Source: Luzula sylvatica
Taxonomy: Eukaryota; Streptophyta; Magnoliopsida; Poales; Juncaceae
Assembly (NCBI GenBank): GCA_946800325.1
Contig: OX326956.1
Coordinates: forward strand, 8,845,167-8,909,166
Length of the DNA: 64,000 nt
Direction: 5' to 3'
Positions 28,301 through 42,800 of the stretch are shown here, piece after piece. The notes under the pieces are model-generated. The model searched no databases. It was not told the origin of the DNA and saw nothing but the letters and a program-made list of their open reading frames with translations. The first letter of the stretch is position 1, and every line of letters begins with the position of its first letter. A program made the position numbers and the translations under genes.

Positions 28301-30899
28301 TTCACCAAATTTCACAAACACTAAGGAAGTTTGTTTTTCGATTCAAAACAAAATTTTAACGCTTTGAGGAGTTCAAATAACATGTTTTTAGATCATTTGT
28401 ATCGTATCTTTTACTACATAACTTTTCACCAAATTTCACAAACACTAAGGAAGTTTGATTTTCGATTCAAAACAAGATTTTAACCCTTTGAGGAGTTCAA
28501 ATAACATGTTTTTAGATCATTTGTATCGTATCTGTTACTACATAACTTTTCACCAAATTTCACAAACACTAAGGAAGTTTGTTTTTCGATTCAAAACAAG
28601 ATTTTAACGCTTTGAGGAGTTCAAATAACGTGTTTTTAGAACGTTTGTATCGTATCTTTTACTACATAACTTTTCACAAAATTTCACAAACACTAAGAAA
28701 GTTTGTTTTTAGATTCAAAACAAGATTTTAACGCTTTGAGGAGTTCAAATAACATGTTTTTAGATCATTTGTATCGTATCTTTTACTACATAACTTTTCA
28801 CCAAATTTCACAAACACTAAGGAAGTTTGTTTTTCGATTCAAAACAAGATTTTAACGCTTTGAGGAGTTCAAATAACATGTTTTTAGATCATTTGTATCG
28901 TATCTTTTACTACATATCTTTTCACCAAATTTCACAAACACTAAGGAAGTTTGTTTTTCGATTCAAAACAAGATTTTAACCCTTTGAGGAGTTCAAATAA
29001 CATTTTTTAGATCATTTGTATCGTATCTTTTACTACATAACTTTTCACCAAATTTCACAAACACTAAGGAAGTTTGTTTTTCGATTCAAAACAAGATTTT
29101 AACGCTTTGAGGAGTTCAAATAACGTGTTTTTAGATCGTTTGTATCGTATCTTTTACAACATAACTTTTCACCAAATTTCACAAACACTATGAAAGTTTG
29201 TTTTTCGATTCAAAACAAGATTTTAACGCTTTGAGGAGTTCAAATAACGTGTTTTTAGATCATTTGTATCGTATCTTTTACTACATAACTTTTCACCAAA
29301 TTTCACAAACACTAAGAAAGTTTGTTTTTCGATTCAAAACAAGATTTTAAAGCTTTGAGGAGTTCAAATAACATGTTTTTAGATCATTTGTATCGTATCT
29401 TTTACTACATAACTTTTCACCAAATTTCACAAACACTAAGGAAGTTTGTTTTTCGATTCAAAACAAGATTTTAACCCTTTGAGGAGTTCAAATAACATGT
29501 TTTTAGATCATTGGTATCGTATCTTTTACTACATAACTTTTCACCAAATTTCACAAACACTAAGGAAGTTTGTTTTTCGATTCAAAACAAGATTTTAACG
29601 CTTTGAGGAGTTCAAATAACGTGTTTTTAGATCGTTTGTATCGTATCTTTTACAACATAACTTTTCACCAAATTTCACAAACACTAAGGAAGTTTGTTTT
29701 TCGATTCAAAACAAGATTTTAACGCTTTGAGGAGTTCAAATAACATGTTTTTAGATCATTTGTATCGTATCTTTTACTACATAACTTTTCACCAAATTTC
29801 ACAAACACTAAGGAAGTTCGTTTTTCGATTCAAAACAAGATTTTAACCCTTTGAGGAGTTCAAATAACATGTTTTTAGATCATTGGTATCGTACCTTTTA
29901 CTACATAACTTTTCACAAAATTTCACAAACACTAAGGAAGTTTGTTTTTCGATTCAAAACAAGATTTTAACCCTTTGAGGAGTTCAAATAACATGTTTTT
30001 AGATCATTGGTATCGTATCTTTTACTACATAACTTTTCACCAAATTTCACAAACACTAAGGAAGTTTGTTTTTCGATTCAAAACAAGATTTTAACGCTTT
30101 GAGGAGTTCAAATAACATGTTTTTAGATCGTTTGTATCGTATCTTTTACTACATAACTTTTCACCAAATTTCACAAACACTAAGGAAGTTTGTTTTTCGA
30201 TTCAAAACAAGATTTTAACCCTTTGAGGAGTTCAAATAACATGTTTTTAGATCATTTGTATCGTATCTGTTACTACATAACTTTTCACCAAATTTCACAA
30301 ACACTAAGGAAGTTTGTTTTTCGATTCAAAACAAGATTTTAACGCTTTGAGGAGTTCAAATAACGTGTTTTTAGATCGTTTGTATCGTATCTTTTACTAC
30401 ATAACTTTTCACCAAATTTCACAAACACTAAGAAAGTTTGTTTTTAGATTCAAAACAAGATTTTAACGCTTTGAGGAGTTCAAATAACATGTTTTTAGAT
30501 CATTTGTATCGTATCTTTTACTACATAACTTTTCACCAAATTTCACAAACACTAAGGAAGTTTGTTTTTCGATTCAAAACAAGATTTTAACGCTTTGAGG
30601 AGTTCAAATAACATGTTTTTAGATCATTTGTATCGTATCTTTTACTACATAACTTTTCACCAAATTTCACAAACACTAAGGAAGTTTGTTTTTCGATTCA
30701 AAACAAGATTTTAACGCTTTGAGGAGTTCAAATAACATGTTTTTAGATCATTTGTATCGTATCTTTTACTACATAACTTTCCACCAAATTTCACAAAAAC
30801 TAAGGAAGTTTGTTTTTCGATTCAAAACAAGATTTTAACCCTTTGAGGAGTTCAAATAACATGTTTTTAGATCATTTGTATCGTATCTTTTACTGCATA

Positions 30900-33800
30900 A
30901 CTTTTCACCAAATTTCACAAACACTAAGGAAGTTTGTTTTTCGATTCAAAACAAGATTTTAACGCTTTGAGGAGTTCAAATAACGTGTTTTTAGATCGTT
31001 TGTATCGTATCTTTTACAACATAACTTTTCACCAAATTTCACAAACACTATGAAAGTTTGTTTTTCGATTCAAAACAAGATTTTAACGCTTTGAGGAGTT
31101 CAAATAACGTGTTTTTAGATCATTTGTATCGTATCTTTTACTACGTAACTTTTCACCAAATTTCACAAACACTAAGAAAGTTTGTTTTTCGATTCAAAAC
31201 AAGATTTTAAAGCTTTGAGGAGTTCAAATAACATGTTTTTAGATCATTTGTATCGTATCTTTTACTACATAACTTTTCACCAAATTTCACAAACACTAAG
31301 GAAGTTTGTTTTTCGATTCAAAACAAGATTTTAAAGCTTTGAGGAGTTCAAATAACATGTTTTTAGATCATTTGTATCGTATCTTTTACTACGTAACTTT
31401 TCACCAAATTTCACAAACACTAAGAAAGTTTGTTTTTCGATTCAAAACAAGATTTTAACCCTTTGAGGAGTTCAAACAACATGTTTTTAGATCGTTTGTA
31501 TCGTATCTTTTACTACATAACTTTTCACCAAATTTCACAAACACTATGAAAGTTCGTTTTTCGATTCAAAACAAGATTTTAACGCTTTGAGGAGTTCAAA
31601 TAACGTGTTTTTAGATCTTTTGTATCGTATCTTTTACTACATAACTTTTCACAAAATTTCACAAACACTAAGGAAGTTTGTTTTTCGATTCAAAACAAGA
31701 TTTTAACGCTTTGAGGAGTTCAAATAACGTGTATTTAGATCATTTGTATCGTATCTTTTACTACGTAACTTTTCACCAAATTTCACAAACACTAAGAAAG
31801 TTTGTTTTTATATTCAAAACAAGATTTTAACGCTTTGAGGAGTTCAAATAACATGTTTTTAGATCATTTGTATCGTATCTTTTACTACATAACTTTTCAC
31901 CAAATTTCACAAACACTAAGGAAGTTTGTTTTTCGATTCAAAACAAGATTTTAACGCTTTGAGGAGTTCAAATAACATGTTTTTAGATCATTTGTATCGT
32001 ATCTTTTACTACATAACTTTTCACCAAATTTCACAAACACTAAGGAAGTTTGTTTTTCGATTCAAAACAAGATTTTAACCCTTTGAGGAGTTCAAATAAC
32101 ATGTTTTTAGATCATTTGTATCGTATCTGTTACTACATAACTTTTCACCAAATTTCACAAACACTAAGGAAGTTTGTTTTTCGATTCAAAACAAGATTTT
32201 AACGCTTTGAGGAGTTCAAATAACGTGTTTTTAGATCATTTGTATCGTATCTTTTACTACATAACTTTTCACCAAATTTCACAAACACTAAGAAAGTTTG
32301 TTTTTAGATTCAAAACAAGATTTTAACGCTTTGAGGAGTTCAAATAACATGTTTTTAGATCATTTGTATCGTATCTTTTACTACATAACTTTTCACCAAA
32401 TTTCACAAACACTAAGGAAGTTTGTTTTTCGATTCAAAACATGATTTTAATGCTTTGAGGAGTTCAAATAACGTGTTTTTAGATCGTTTGTATCGTATCT
32501 TTTACTACATAACTTTTCACCAAATTTCACATACACTAAGGAAGTTTGTTTTTCGATTCAAAACAAGATTTTAACGCTTTGAGGAGTTCAAATAACGTGT
32601 TTTTAGATCGTTTGTATCGTATCTTTTACAACATAACATTTCACCAAATTTCACAAACACTAAGGAAGTTTGTTTTTCGATTCAAAACAAGATTTTAACG
32701 CTTTGAGGAGTTCAAATAACATGTTTTTAGATCATTTGTATCGTATCTTTTACTACATAACTTTTCACCAAATTTCACAAACACTAAGGAAGTTTGTTTT
32801 TCGATTCAAAACAAGATTTTAACCCTTTGAGGAGTTCAAATAACATGTTTTTAGATCATTCGTATCGTATCTTTTACTATATAACTTTTCACCAAATTTT
32901 ACGAACACTAAGGAAGTTTGTTTTTCGATTCAAAACAAGATTTAAACGCTTTGAGGAGTTCAAATAACATGTTTTTAGATCATTGGTATCGTATCTTTTA
33001 CTACATAACTTTTCACCAAATTTCACAAACACTAAGTTTGTTTTTCGATTCAAAACAAGATTTTAAAGCTTTGAGGAGTTCAAATAACATGTTTTTAGAT
33101 CATTTGTATCGTATCTTTTACTACATAACTTTTCACCAAATTTCACAAACACTAAGGAAGTTTGTTTTTCGATTCAAAACAAGATTTTAACCCTTTGAGG
33201 AGTTCAAATAACATGTTTTTAGATCATTTGTATCGTATCTTTTACTACATAACTTTTCACCAAATTTCACAAACACTAAGGAAGTTTGTTTTTCGATTCA
33301 AAACAAGATTTTAACGCTTTGAGGAGTTCAAATAACGTGTTTTTAGATCATTTGTATCGTATCTTTTACTACATAACTTTTCACCAAATTTCACAAACAC
33401 TAAGGAAGTTTGTTTTTCGATTCAAAACAAGATTTTAATCCTTTGAGGAGTTCAAATAACATGTTTTTAGATCATTTGTATCGTATCTGTTACTACATAA
33501 CTTTTCACCAAATTTCACAAACACTAAGGAAGTTTGTTTTTCGATTCAAAACAAGATTTTAACGCTTTGAGGAGTTCAAATAACGTGTTTTTAGATCCTT
33601 TGTATCGTATCTTTTACTACATAACTTTTCACCAAATTTCACAAACACTAAGGAAGTTTGTTTTTAGATTCAAAACAAGATTTTAACGCTTTGAGGAGTT
33701 CAAATAACATGTTTTTAGATCATTTGTATCGTATCTTTTACTACATAACTTTTCACCAAATTTCACAAACACTAAGGAAGTTTGTTTTTCGATTCAAAAC

Positions 33801-36800
33801 AAGATTTTAACCCTTTGAGGAGTTCAAATAACATGTTTTTAGATCATTTGTATCGTATCTTTTACTACATAACTTTTCACAAAATTTCACAAACACTAAG
33901 GAAGTTTGTTTTTCGATTCAAAACAAGATTTTAACGCTTTGAGGAGTTCAAATAACGTGTTTTTAGATCGTTTGTATCGTATCTTTTACAACATAACTTT
34001 TCACCAAATTTCACAAACACTATGAAAGTTTGTTTTTCGATTCAAAACAAGATTTTAACGCTTTGAGGAGTTCAAATAACGTGTTTTTAGATCATTTGTA
34101 TCGTATCTTTTACTACGTAACTTTTCACCAAATTTCACAAACACTAAGAAAGTTTGTTTTTCGATTCAAAACAAGATTTTAAAGCTTTGAGGAGTTCAAA
34201 TAACATGTTTTTAGATCATTTGTATCGTATCTTTTACTACATAACTTTTCACCAAATTTCACAAACACTAAGGAAGTTTGTTTTTCGATTCAAAACAAGA
34301 TTTTAAAGCTTTGAGGAGTTCAAATAACATGTTTTTAGATCATTTGTATCGTATCTTTTACTACGTAACTTTTCACCAAATTTCACAAACACTAAGAAAG
34401 TTTGTTTTTCGATTCAAAACAAGATTTTAACCCTTTGAGGAGTTCAAACAACATGTTTTTAGATCGTTTGTATCGTATCTTTTACTACATAACTTTTCAC
34501 CAAATTTCACAAACACTATGAAAGTTCGTTTTTCGATTCAAAACAAGATTTTAACACTTTGAGGAGTTCAAATAACGTGTTTTTAGATCTTTTGTATCGT
34601 ATCTTTTACTACATAACTTTTCACAAAATTTCACAAACACTAAGGAAGTTTGTTTTTCGATTCAAAACAAGATTTTAACGCTTTGAGGAGTTCAAATAAC
34701 GTGTATTTAGATCATTTGTATCGTATCTTTTACTACGTAACTTTTCACCAAATTTCACAAACACTAAGAAAGTTTGTTTTTATATTCAAAACAAGATTTT
34801 AACGCTTTGAGGAGTTCAAATAACATGTTTTTAGATCATTTGTATCGTATCTTTTACTACATAACTTTTCACCAAATTTCACAAACACTAAGGAAGTTTG
34901 TTTTTCGATTCAAAACAAGATTTTAACGCTTTGAGGAGTTCAAATAACATGTTTTTAGATCATTTGTATCGTATCTTTTACTACATAACTTTTCACCAAA
35001 TTTCACAAACACTATGGAAGTTTGTTTTTCGATTCAAAACAAGATTTTAACCCTTTGAGGAGTTCAAATAACATGTTTTTAGATCATTTGTATCGTATCT
35101 GTTACTACATAACTTTTCACCAAATTTCACAAACACTAAGGAAGTTTGTTTTTCGATTCAAAACAAGATTTTAACGCTTTGAGGAGTTCAAATAACGTGT
35201 TTTTAGATCCTTTGTATCGTATCTTTTACTACATAACTTTTCACCAAATTTCACAAACACTAAGAAAGTTTGTTTTTAGATTCAAAACAAGATTTTAACG
35301 CTTTGAGGAGTTCAAATAACATGTTTTTAGATCATTTGTATCGTATCTTTTACTACATAACTTTTCACCAAATTTCACAAACACTAAGGAAGTTTGTTTT
35401 TCGATTCAAAACATGATTTTAATGCTTTGAGGAGTTCAAATAACGTGTTTTTAGATCGTTTGTATCGTATCTTTTACTACATAACTTTTCACCAAATTTC
35501 ACATACACTAAGGAAGTTTGTTTTTCGATTCAAAACAAGATTTTAACGCTTTGAGGAGTTCAAATAACGTGTTTTTAGATCATTTGTATCGTATCTTTTA
35601 CTACATAACATTTCACCAAATTTCACAAACACTAAGAAAGTTTGTTTTTAGATTCAAAACAAGATTTTAACGCTTTGAGGAGTTCAAATAACATGTTTTT
35701 AGATCATTTGTATCGTATCTTTTACTACATAACTTTTCACCAAATTTCACAAACACTAAGGAAGTTTGTTTTTCGATTCAAAACAAGATTTTAACGCTTT
35801 GAGGAGTTCAAATAACATATTTTTAGATCATTCGTATCGTATCTTTTACTATATAACTTTTCACCAAATTTTACGAACACTAAGGAAGTTTGTTTTTCGA
35901 TTCAAAACAAGATTTTAACGCTTTGAGGAGTTCAAATAACATGTTTTTAGATCATTCGTATCGTATCTTTTACTATATAACTTTTCACCAAATTTTACGA
36001 ACACTAAGGAAGTTTGTTTTTCGATTCAAAACAAGATTTAAACGCTTTGAGGAGTTCAAATAACGTGTTTTTAGATCATTTGTATCGTATCTTTTACTAC
36101 ATAACTTTTCACCAAATTTCACAAACACTAAGTTTGTTTTTCGATTCAAAACAAGATTTTAAAGCTTTGAGGAGTTCAAATAACATGTTTTTAGATCATT
36201 TGTATCGTATCTTTTACTACATAACTTTTCACCAAATTTCACAAACACTAAGGAAGTTTGTTTTTCGATTCAAAACAAGATTTTAACCCTTTGAGGAGTT
36301 CAAATAACATGTTTTTAGATCATTTGTATCGTATCTTTTACTACATAACTTTTCACCAAATTTCACAAACACTAAGGAAGTTTGTTTTTCGATTCAAAAC
36401 AAGATTTTAACGCTTTGAGGAGTTCAAATAACATGTTTTTAGATCATTTGTATCGTATCTTTTACTACATAACTTTTCACCAAATTTCACAAACACTAAG
36501 GAAGTTTGTTTTTCGATTCAAAACAAGATTTTAATCCTTTGAGGAGTTCAAATAACATGTTTTTAGATCATTTGTATCGTATCTGTTACTACATAACTTT
36601 TCACCAAATTTCACAAACACTAAGGAAGTTTGTTTTTCGATTCAAAACAAGATTTTAACGCTTTGAGGAGTTCAAATAACGTGTTTTTAGATCCTTTGTA
36701 TCGTATCTTTTACTACATAACTTTTCACCAAATTTCACAAACACTAAGAAAGTTTGTTTTTAGATTCAAAACAAGATTTCAACGCTTTGAGGAGTTCAAA

Positions 36801-39800
36801 TAACATGTTTTTAGATCATTTGTATCGTATCTTTTACTACATAACTTTTCACCAAATTTCACAAACACTAAGGAAGTTTGTTTTTCGATTCAAAACAAGA
36901 TTTTAACGCTTTGAGGAGTTCAAATAACATGTTTTTAGATCATTTGTATCGTATCTTTTACTACATAACTTTTCACAAAATTTCACAAACACTAAGGAAG
37001 TTTGTTTTTCGATTCAAAACAAGATTTTAACGCTTTGAGGAGTTCAAATAACGTGTATTTAGATCATTTGTATCGTATCTTTTACTACGTAACTTTTCAC
37101 CAAATTTCACAAACACTAAGAAAGTTTGTTTTTATATTCAAAACAAGATTTTAACGCTTTGAGGAGTTCAAATAACATGTTTTTAGATCATTTGTATCGT
37201 ATCTTTTACTACGTAACTTTTCACCAAATTTCACAAACACTAAGAAAGTTTGTTTTTCGATTCAAAACAAGATTTTAACCCTTTGAGGAGTTCAAATAAC
37301 ATGTTTTTAGATCGTTTGTATCGTATCTTTTACTACATAACTTTTCACCAAATTTCACAAACACTATGAAAGTTCGTTTTTCGATTCAAAACAAGATTTT
37401 AACACTTTGAGGAGTTCAAATAACGTGTTTTTAGATCATTTGTATCGTATCTTTTACTACGTAACTTTTCACCAAATTTCACAAACACTAAGAAAGTTTG
37501 TTTTTCGATTCAAAACAAGATTTTAACCCTTTGAGGAGTTCAAATAACATGTTTTTAGATCGTTTGTATCGTATCTTTTACTACATAACTTTTCACCAAA
37601 TTTCACAAACACTATGAAAGTTCGTTTTTCGATTCAAAACAAGATTTTAACACTTTGAGGAGTTCAAATAACGTGTTTTTAGATCTTTTGTATCGTATCT
37701 TTTACTACATAACTTTTCACAAAATTTCACAAACACTAAGGAAGTTTGTTTTTCGATTCAAAACAAGATTTTAACGCTTTGAGGAGTTCAAATAACGTGT
37801 ATTTAGATCATTTGTATCGTATCTTTTACTACGTAACTTTTCACCAAATTTCACAAACACTAAGAAAGTTTGTTTTTATATTCAAAACAAGATTTTAACG
37901 CTTTGAGGAGTTCAAATAACATGTTTTTAGATCATTTGTATCGTATCTTTTACTACATAACTTTTCACCAAATTTCACAAACACTAAGGAAGTTTGTTTT
38001 TCGATTCAAAACAAGATTTTAACGCTTTGAGGAGTTCAAATAACATGTTTTTAGATCATTTGTATCGTATCTTTTACTACATAACTTTTCACCAAATTTC
38101 ACAAACACTAAGGAAGTTTGTTTTTCGATTCAAAACAAGATTTTAACCCTTTGAGGAGTTCAAATAACATGTTTTTAGATCATTTGTATCGTATCTGTTA
38201 CTACATAACTTTTCACCAAATTTCACAAACACTAAGGAAGTTTGTTTTTCGATTCAAAACAAGATTTTAACGCTTTGAGGAGTTCAAATAACGTGTTTTT
38301 AGATCCTTTGTATCGTATCTTTTACTACATAACTTTTCACCAAATTTCACAAACACTAAGAAAGTTTGTTTTTAGATTCAAAACAAGATTTTAACGCTTT
38401 GAGGAGTTCAAATAACATGTTTTTAGATCATTTGTATCGTATCTTTTACTACATAACTTTTCACCAAATTTCACAAACACTAAGGAAGTTTGTTTTTCGA
38501 TTCAAAACATGATTTTAATGCTTTGAGGAGTTCAAATAACGTGTTTTTAGATCGTTTGTATCGTATCTTTTACTACATAACTTTTCACCAAATTTCACAT
38601 ACACTAAGGAAGTTTGTTTTTCGATTCAAAACAAGATTTTAACGCTTTGAGGAGTTCAAATAACGTGTTTTTAGATCATTTGTATCGTATCTTTTACTAC
38701 ATAACATTTCACCAAATTTCACAAACACTAAGAAAGTTTGTTTTTAGATTCAAAACAAGATTTTAACGCTTTGAGGAGTTCAAATAACATGTTTTTAGAT
38801 CATTTGTATCGTATCTTTTACTACATAACTTTTCACCAAATTTCACAAACACTAAGGAAGTTTGTTTTTCGATTCAAAACAAGATTTTAACGCTTTGAGG
38901 AGTTCAAATAACATGTTTTTAGATCATTCGTATCGTATCTTTTACTATATAACTTTTCACCAAATTTTACGAACACTAAGGAAGTTTGTTTTTCGATTCA
39001 AAACAAGATTTAAACGCTTTGAGGAGTTCAAATAACGTGTTTTTAGATCATTTGTATCGTATCTTTTACTACATAACTTTTCACCAAATTTCACAAACAC
39101 TAAGTTTGTTTTTCGATTCAAAACAAGATTTTAAAGCTTTGAGGAGTTCAAATAACATGTTTTTAGATCATTTGTATCGTATCTTTTACTACATAACTTT
39201 TCACCAAATTTCACAAACACTAAGGAAGTTTGTTTTTCGATTCAAAACATGATTTTAATGCTTTGAGGAGTTCAAATAACGTGTTTTTAGATCGTTTGTA
39301 TCGTATCTTTTACTACATAACTTTTCACCAAATTTCACAAACACTAAGGAAGTTTGTTTTTCGATTCAAAACAAGATTTTAACGCTTTGAGGAGTTCAAA
39401 TAACGTGTTTTTAGATCATTTGTATCGTATCTTTTACTACATAACATTTCACCAAATTTCACAAACACTAAGAAAGTTTGTTTTTAGATTCAAAACAAGA
39501 TTTTAACGCTTTGAGGAGTTCAAATAACATGTTTTTAGATCATTTGTATCGTATCTTTTACTACATAACTTTTCACCAAATTTCACAAACACTAAGGAAG
39601 TTTGTTTTTCGATTCAAAACAAGATTTTAACGCTTTGAGGAGTTCAAATAACATGTTTTTAGATCATTCGTATCGTATCTTTTACTACATAACTTTTCAC
39701 CAAATTTTACGAACACTAAGGAAGTTTGTTTTTCGATTCAAAACAAGATTTAAACGCTTTGAGGAGTTCAAATAACGTGTTTTTAGATCATTTGTATCGT

Positions 39801-42800
39801 ATCTTTTACTACATAACTTTTCACCAAATTTCACAAACACTAAGTTTGTTTTTCGATTCAAAACAAGATTTTAAAGCTTTGAGGAGTTCAAATAACATGT
39901 TTTTAGATCATTTGTATCGTATCTTTTACTACATAACTTTTCACCAAATTTCACAAACACTAAGGAAGTTTGTTTTTCGATTCAAAACAAGATTTTAACC
40001 CTTTGAGGAGTTCAAATAACATGTTTTTAGATCATTTGTATCGTATCTTTTACTACATAATTTTTCACCAAATTTCACAAACACTAAGAAAGTTTGTTTT
40101 TCGATTCAAAACAAGATTTTAACGCTTTGAGGAGTTCAAATAACGTGTTTTTAGATCGTTTGTATCGTATCTTTTACTACGTAACTTTTCACCAAATTTC
40201 ACAAACACTAAGGAACTTTGTTTTTCGATTCAAAACAAGATTTTAACGCTTTGAGGAGTTCAAATAACGAGTTTTTAGATCATTTGTATCGTATATTTTA
40301 CTACATAACTTTTCACCAAATTCCACAAACACTAAGAAAGTTTGTTTTTCAATTCAAAACAAGATTTTAACGCATTGAGGAGTTCAAATAACATGTTTTT
40401 AGATCATTTGTATCGTATCTTTTACTATGTAACTTTTCACCAAATTTCACAAACACTAAGGAAGTTTGTTTTTCGATTCAAAACAAGATTTTAACGCTTT
40501 GAGGAGTTCAAATAACGTGTTTTTAGATCATTTGTATCGTATCTTTTACTACATAACTTTTCACCAAATTTCACAAACACTAAGAAAGTTTGTTTTTCGA
40601 TTCAAAACAAGATTTTAACGCTTTGAGGAGTTCAAATAACATGTTTTTAGATCATTTGTATCGTATCTTTTACTACATAATTTTTCACCAAATTTCACAA
40701 ACACTAAGGAAGTTTGTTTTTCGATTCAAAACAAGATTTTAACCCTTTGAGGAGTTCAAATAACATGTTTTTAGATCATTTGTATCGTATCTTTTACTAC
40801 ATAACTTTTCACCAAATTTCACAAAAACTAAGGAAGTTTGTTTTTCGATTCAAAACAAGATTTTAACCCTTTGAGGAGTTCAAATAACATGTTTTTAGAT
40901 CATTTGTATCGTATCTTTTACTACATAACTTTTCACCAAATTTCACAAACACTAAGGAAGTTTGTTTTTCGATTCAAAACAAGATTTTAACGCTTTGAGG
41001 AGTTCAAATAACTTGTTTTTAGATCGTTTGTATCGTATCTTTTACAACATAACTTTTCACCAAATTTCACAAACACTATGAAAGTTTGTTTTTCGATTCA
41101 AAACAAGATTTTAACGCTTTGAGGAGTTCAAATAACGTATTTTTAGATCATTTGTATCGTATCTTTTACTACATAACTTTTCACCAAATTTCACAAACAC
41201 TAAGAAAGTTTGTTTTTCGATTCAAAACAAGATTTTAAAGCTTTGAGGAGTTCAAATAACATGTTTTTAGATCATTTGTATCGTATCTTTTACTACATAA
41301 CTTTTCACCAAATTTCACAAACACTAAGGAAGTTTGTTTTTCGATTCAAAACAAGATTTTAAAGCTTTGAGGAGTTCAAATAACATGTTTTTAGATCATT
41401 TGTATCGTATCTTTTACTACGTAACTTTTCACCAAATTTCACAAACACTAAGAAAGTTTGTTTTTCGATTCAAAACAAGATTTTAACCCTTTGAGGAGTT
41501 CAAATAACATGTTTTTAGATCGTTTGTATCGTATCTTTTACTACATAACTTTTCACCAAATTTCACAAACACTATGAAAGTTTGTTTTTCGATTCAAAAC
41601 AAGATTTTAACACTTTGAGGAGTTCAAATAACGTGTTTTTAGATCTTTTGTATCGTATCTTTTACTACATAATTTTTCACAAAATTTCACAAACACTAAG
41701 GAAGTTTGTTTTTCGATTCAAAACAAGATTTTAACGCTTTGAGGAGTTCAAATAACGTGTTTTTAGATCATTTGTATCGTATCTTTTACTACGTTACTTT
41801 TCACCAAATTTCACAAACACTAAGAAAGTTTGTTTTTAGATTCAAAACAAGATTTTAACGCTTTGAGGAGTTCAAATAACATGTTTTTAGATCATTTGTA
41901 TCGTATCTTTTACTACATAACTTTTCACCAAATTTCACAAACACTAAGGAAGTTTGTTTTTCGATTCAAAACAAGATTTTAACGCTTTGAGGAGTTCAAA
42001 TAACATGTTTTTAGATCATTTGTATCGTATCTTTTACTACATAACTTTTCACCAAATTTCACAAACACTAAGGAAGTTTGTTTTTCGATTCAAAACAAGA
42101 TTTTAACCATTTGAGGAGTTCAAATAACATGTTTTTAGATCATTTGTATCGTATCTGTTACTACATAACTTTTCACCAAATTTCACAAACACTAAGGAAG
42201 TTTGTTTTTCGATTCAAAACAAGATTTTAACGCTTTGAGGAGTTCAAATAACGTGTTTTTAGATCCTTTGTATCGTATCTTTTACTACATAACTTTTCAC
42301 CAAATTTCACAAACACTAAGAAAGTTTGTTTTTAGATTCAAAACAAGATTTTAACGCTTTGAGGAGTTCAAATAACATGTTTTTAGATCATTCGTATCGT
42401 ATCTTTTACTACATAACTTTTCACCAAATTTTACGAACACTAAGGAAGTTTGTTTTTCGATTCAAAACAAGATTTAAACGCTTTGAGGAGTTCAAATAAC
42501 GTGTTTTTAGATCATTTGTATCGTATCTTTTACTACATAACTTTTCACCAAATTTCACAAACACTAAGTTTGTTTTTCGATTCAAAACAAGATTTTAAAG
42601 CTTTGAGGAGTTCAAATAACATGTTTTTAGATCATTTGTATCGTATCTTTTACTACATAACTTTTCACCAAATTTCACAAACACTAAAGAAGTTTGTTTT
42701 TCGATTCAAAACAAGATTTTAACCCTTTGAGGAGTTCAAATAACATGTTTTTAGATCATTTGTATCGTATCTTTTACTACATAATTTTTCACCAAATTTC

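Larger units (their letters stand above)
17250..29800 (+). repeat. 44-monomer (5,458-bp) block, two tandem copies, the first split by a solo LTR
   Basis: Left of the LTR the rare string ACGCTTGAGGAG (one T lost) lies at 19,779 and 26,872, an offset of 7,093. Right of the LTR the rare string CAAAATTTTA lies at 22,891 and 28,349, an offset of 5,458. The difference, 1,635, equals the 1,630-bp LTR plus its 5-bp target duplication. The two blocks abut near 24,340. Inside each copy an 8-monomer sub-block (993 bp) is itself doubled, marked by TACCATG near 17,687 and 18,680 and again near 24,779 and 25,772. Confidence 0.88.
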
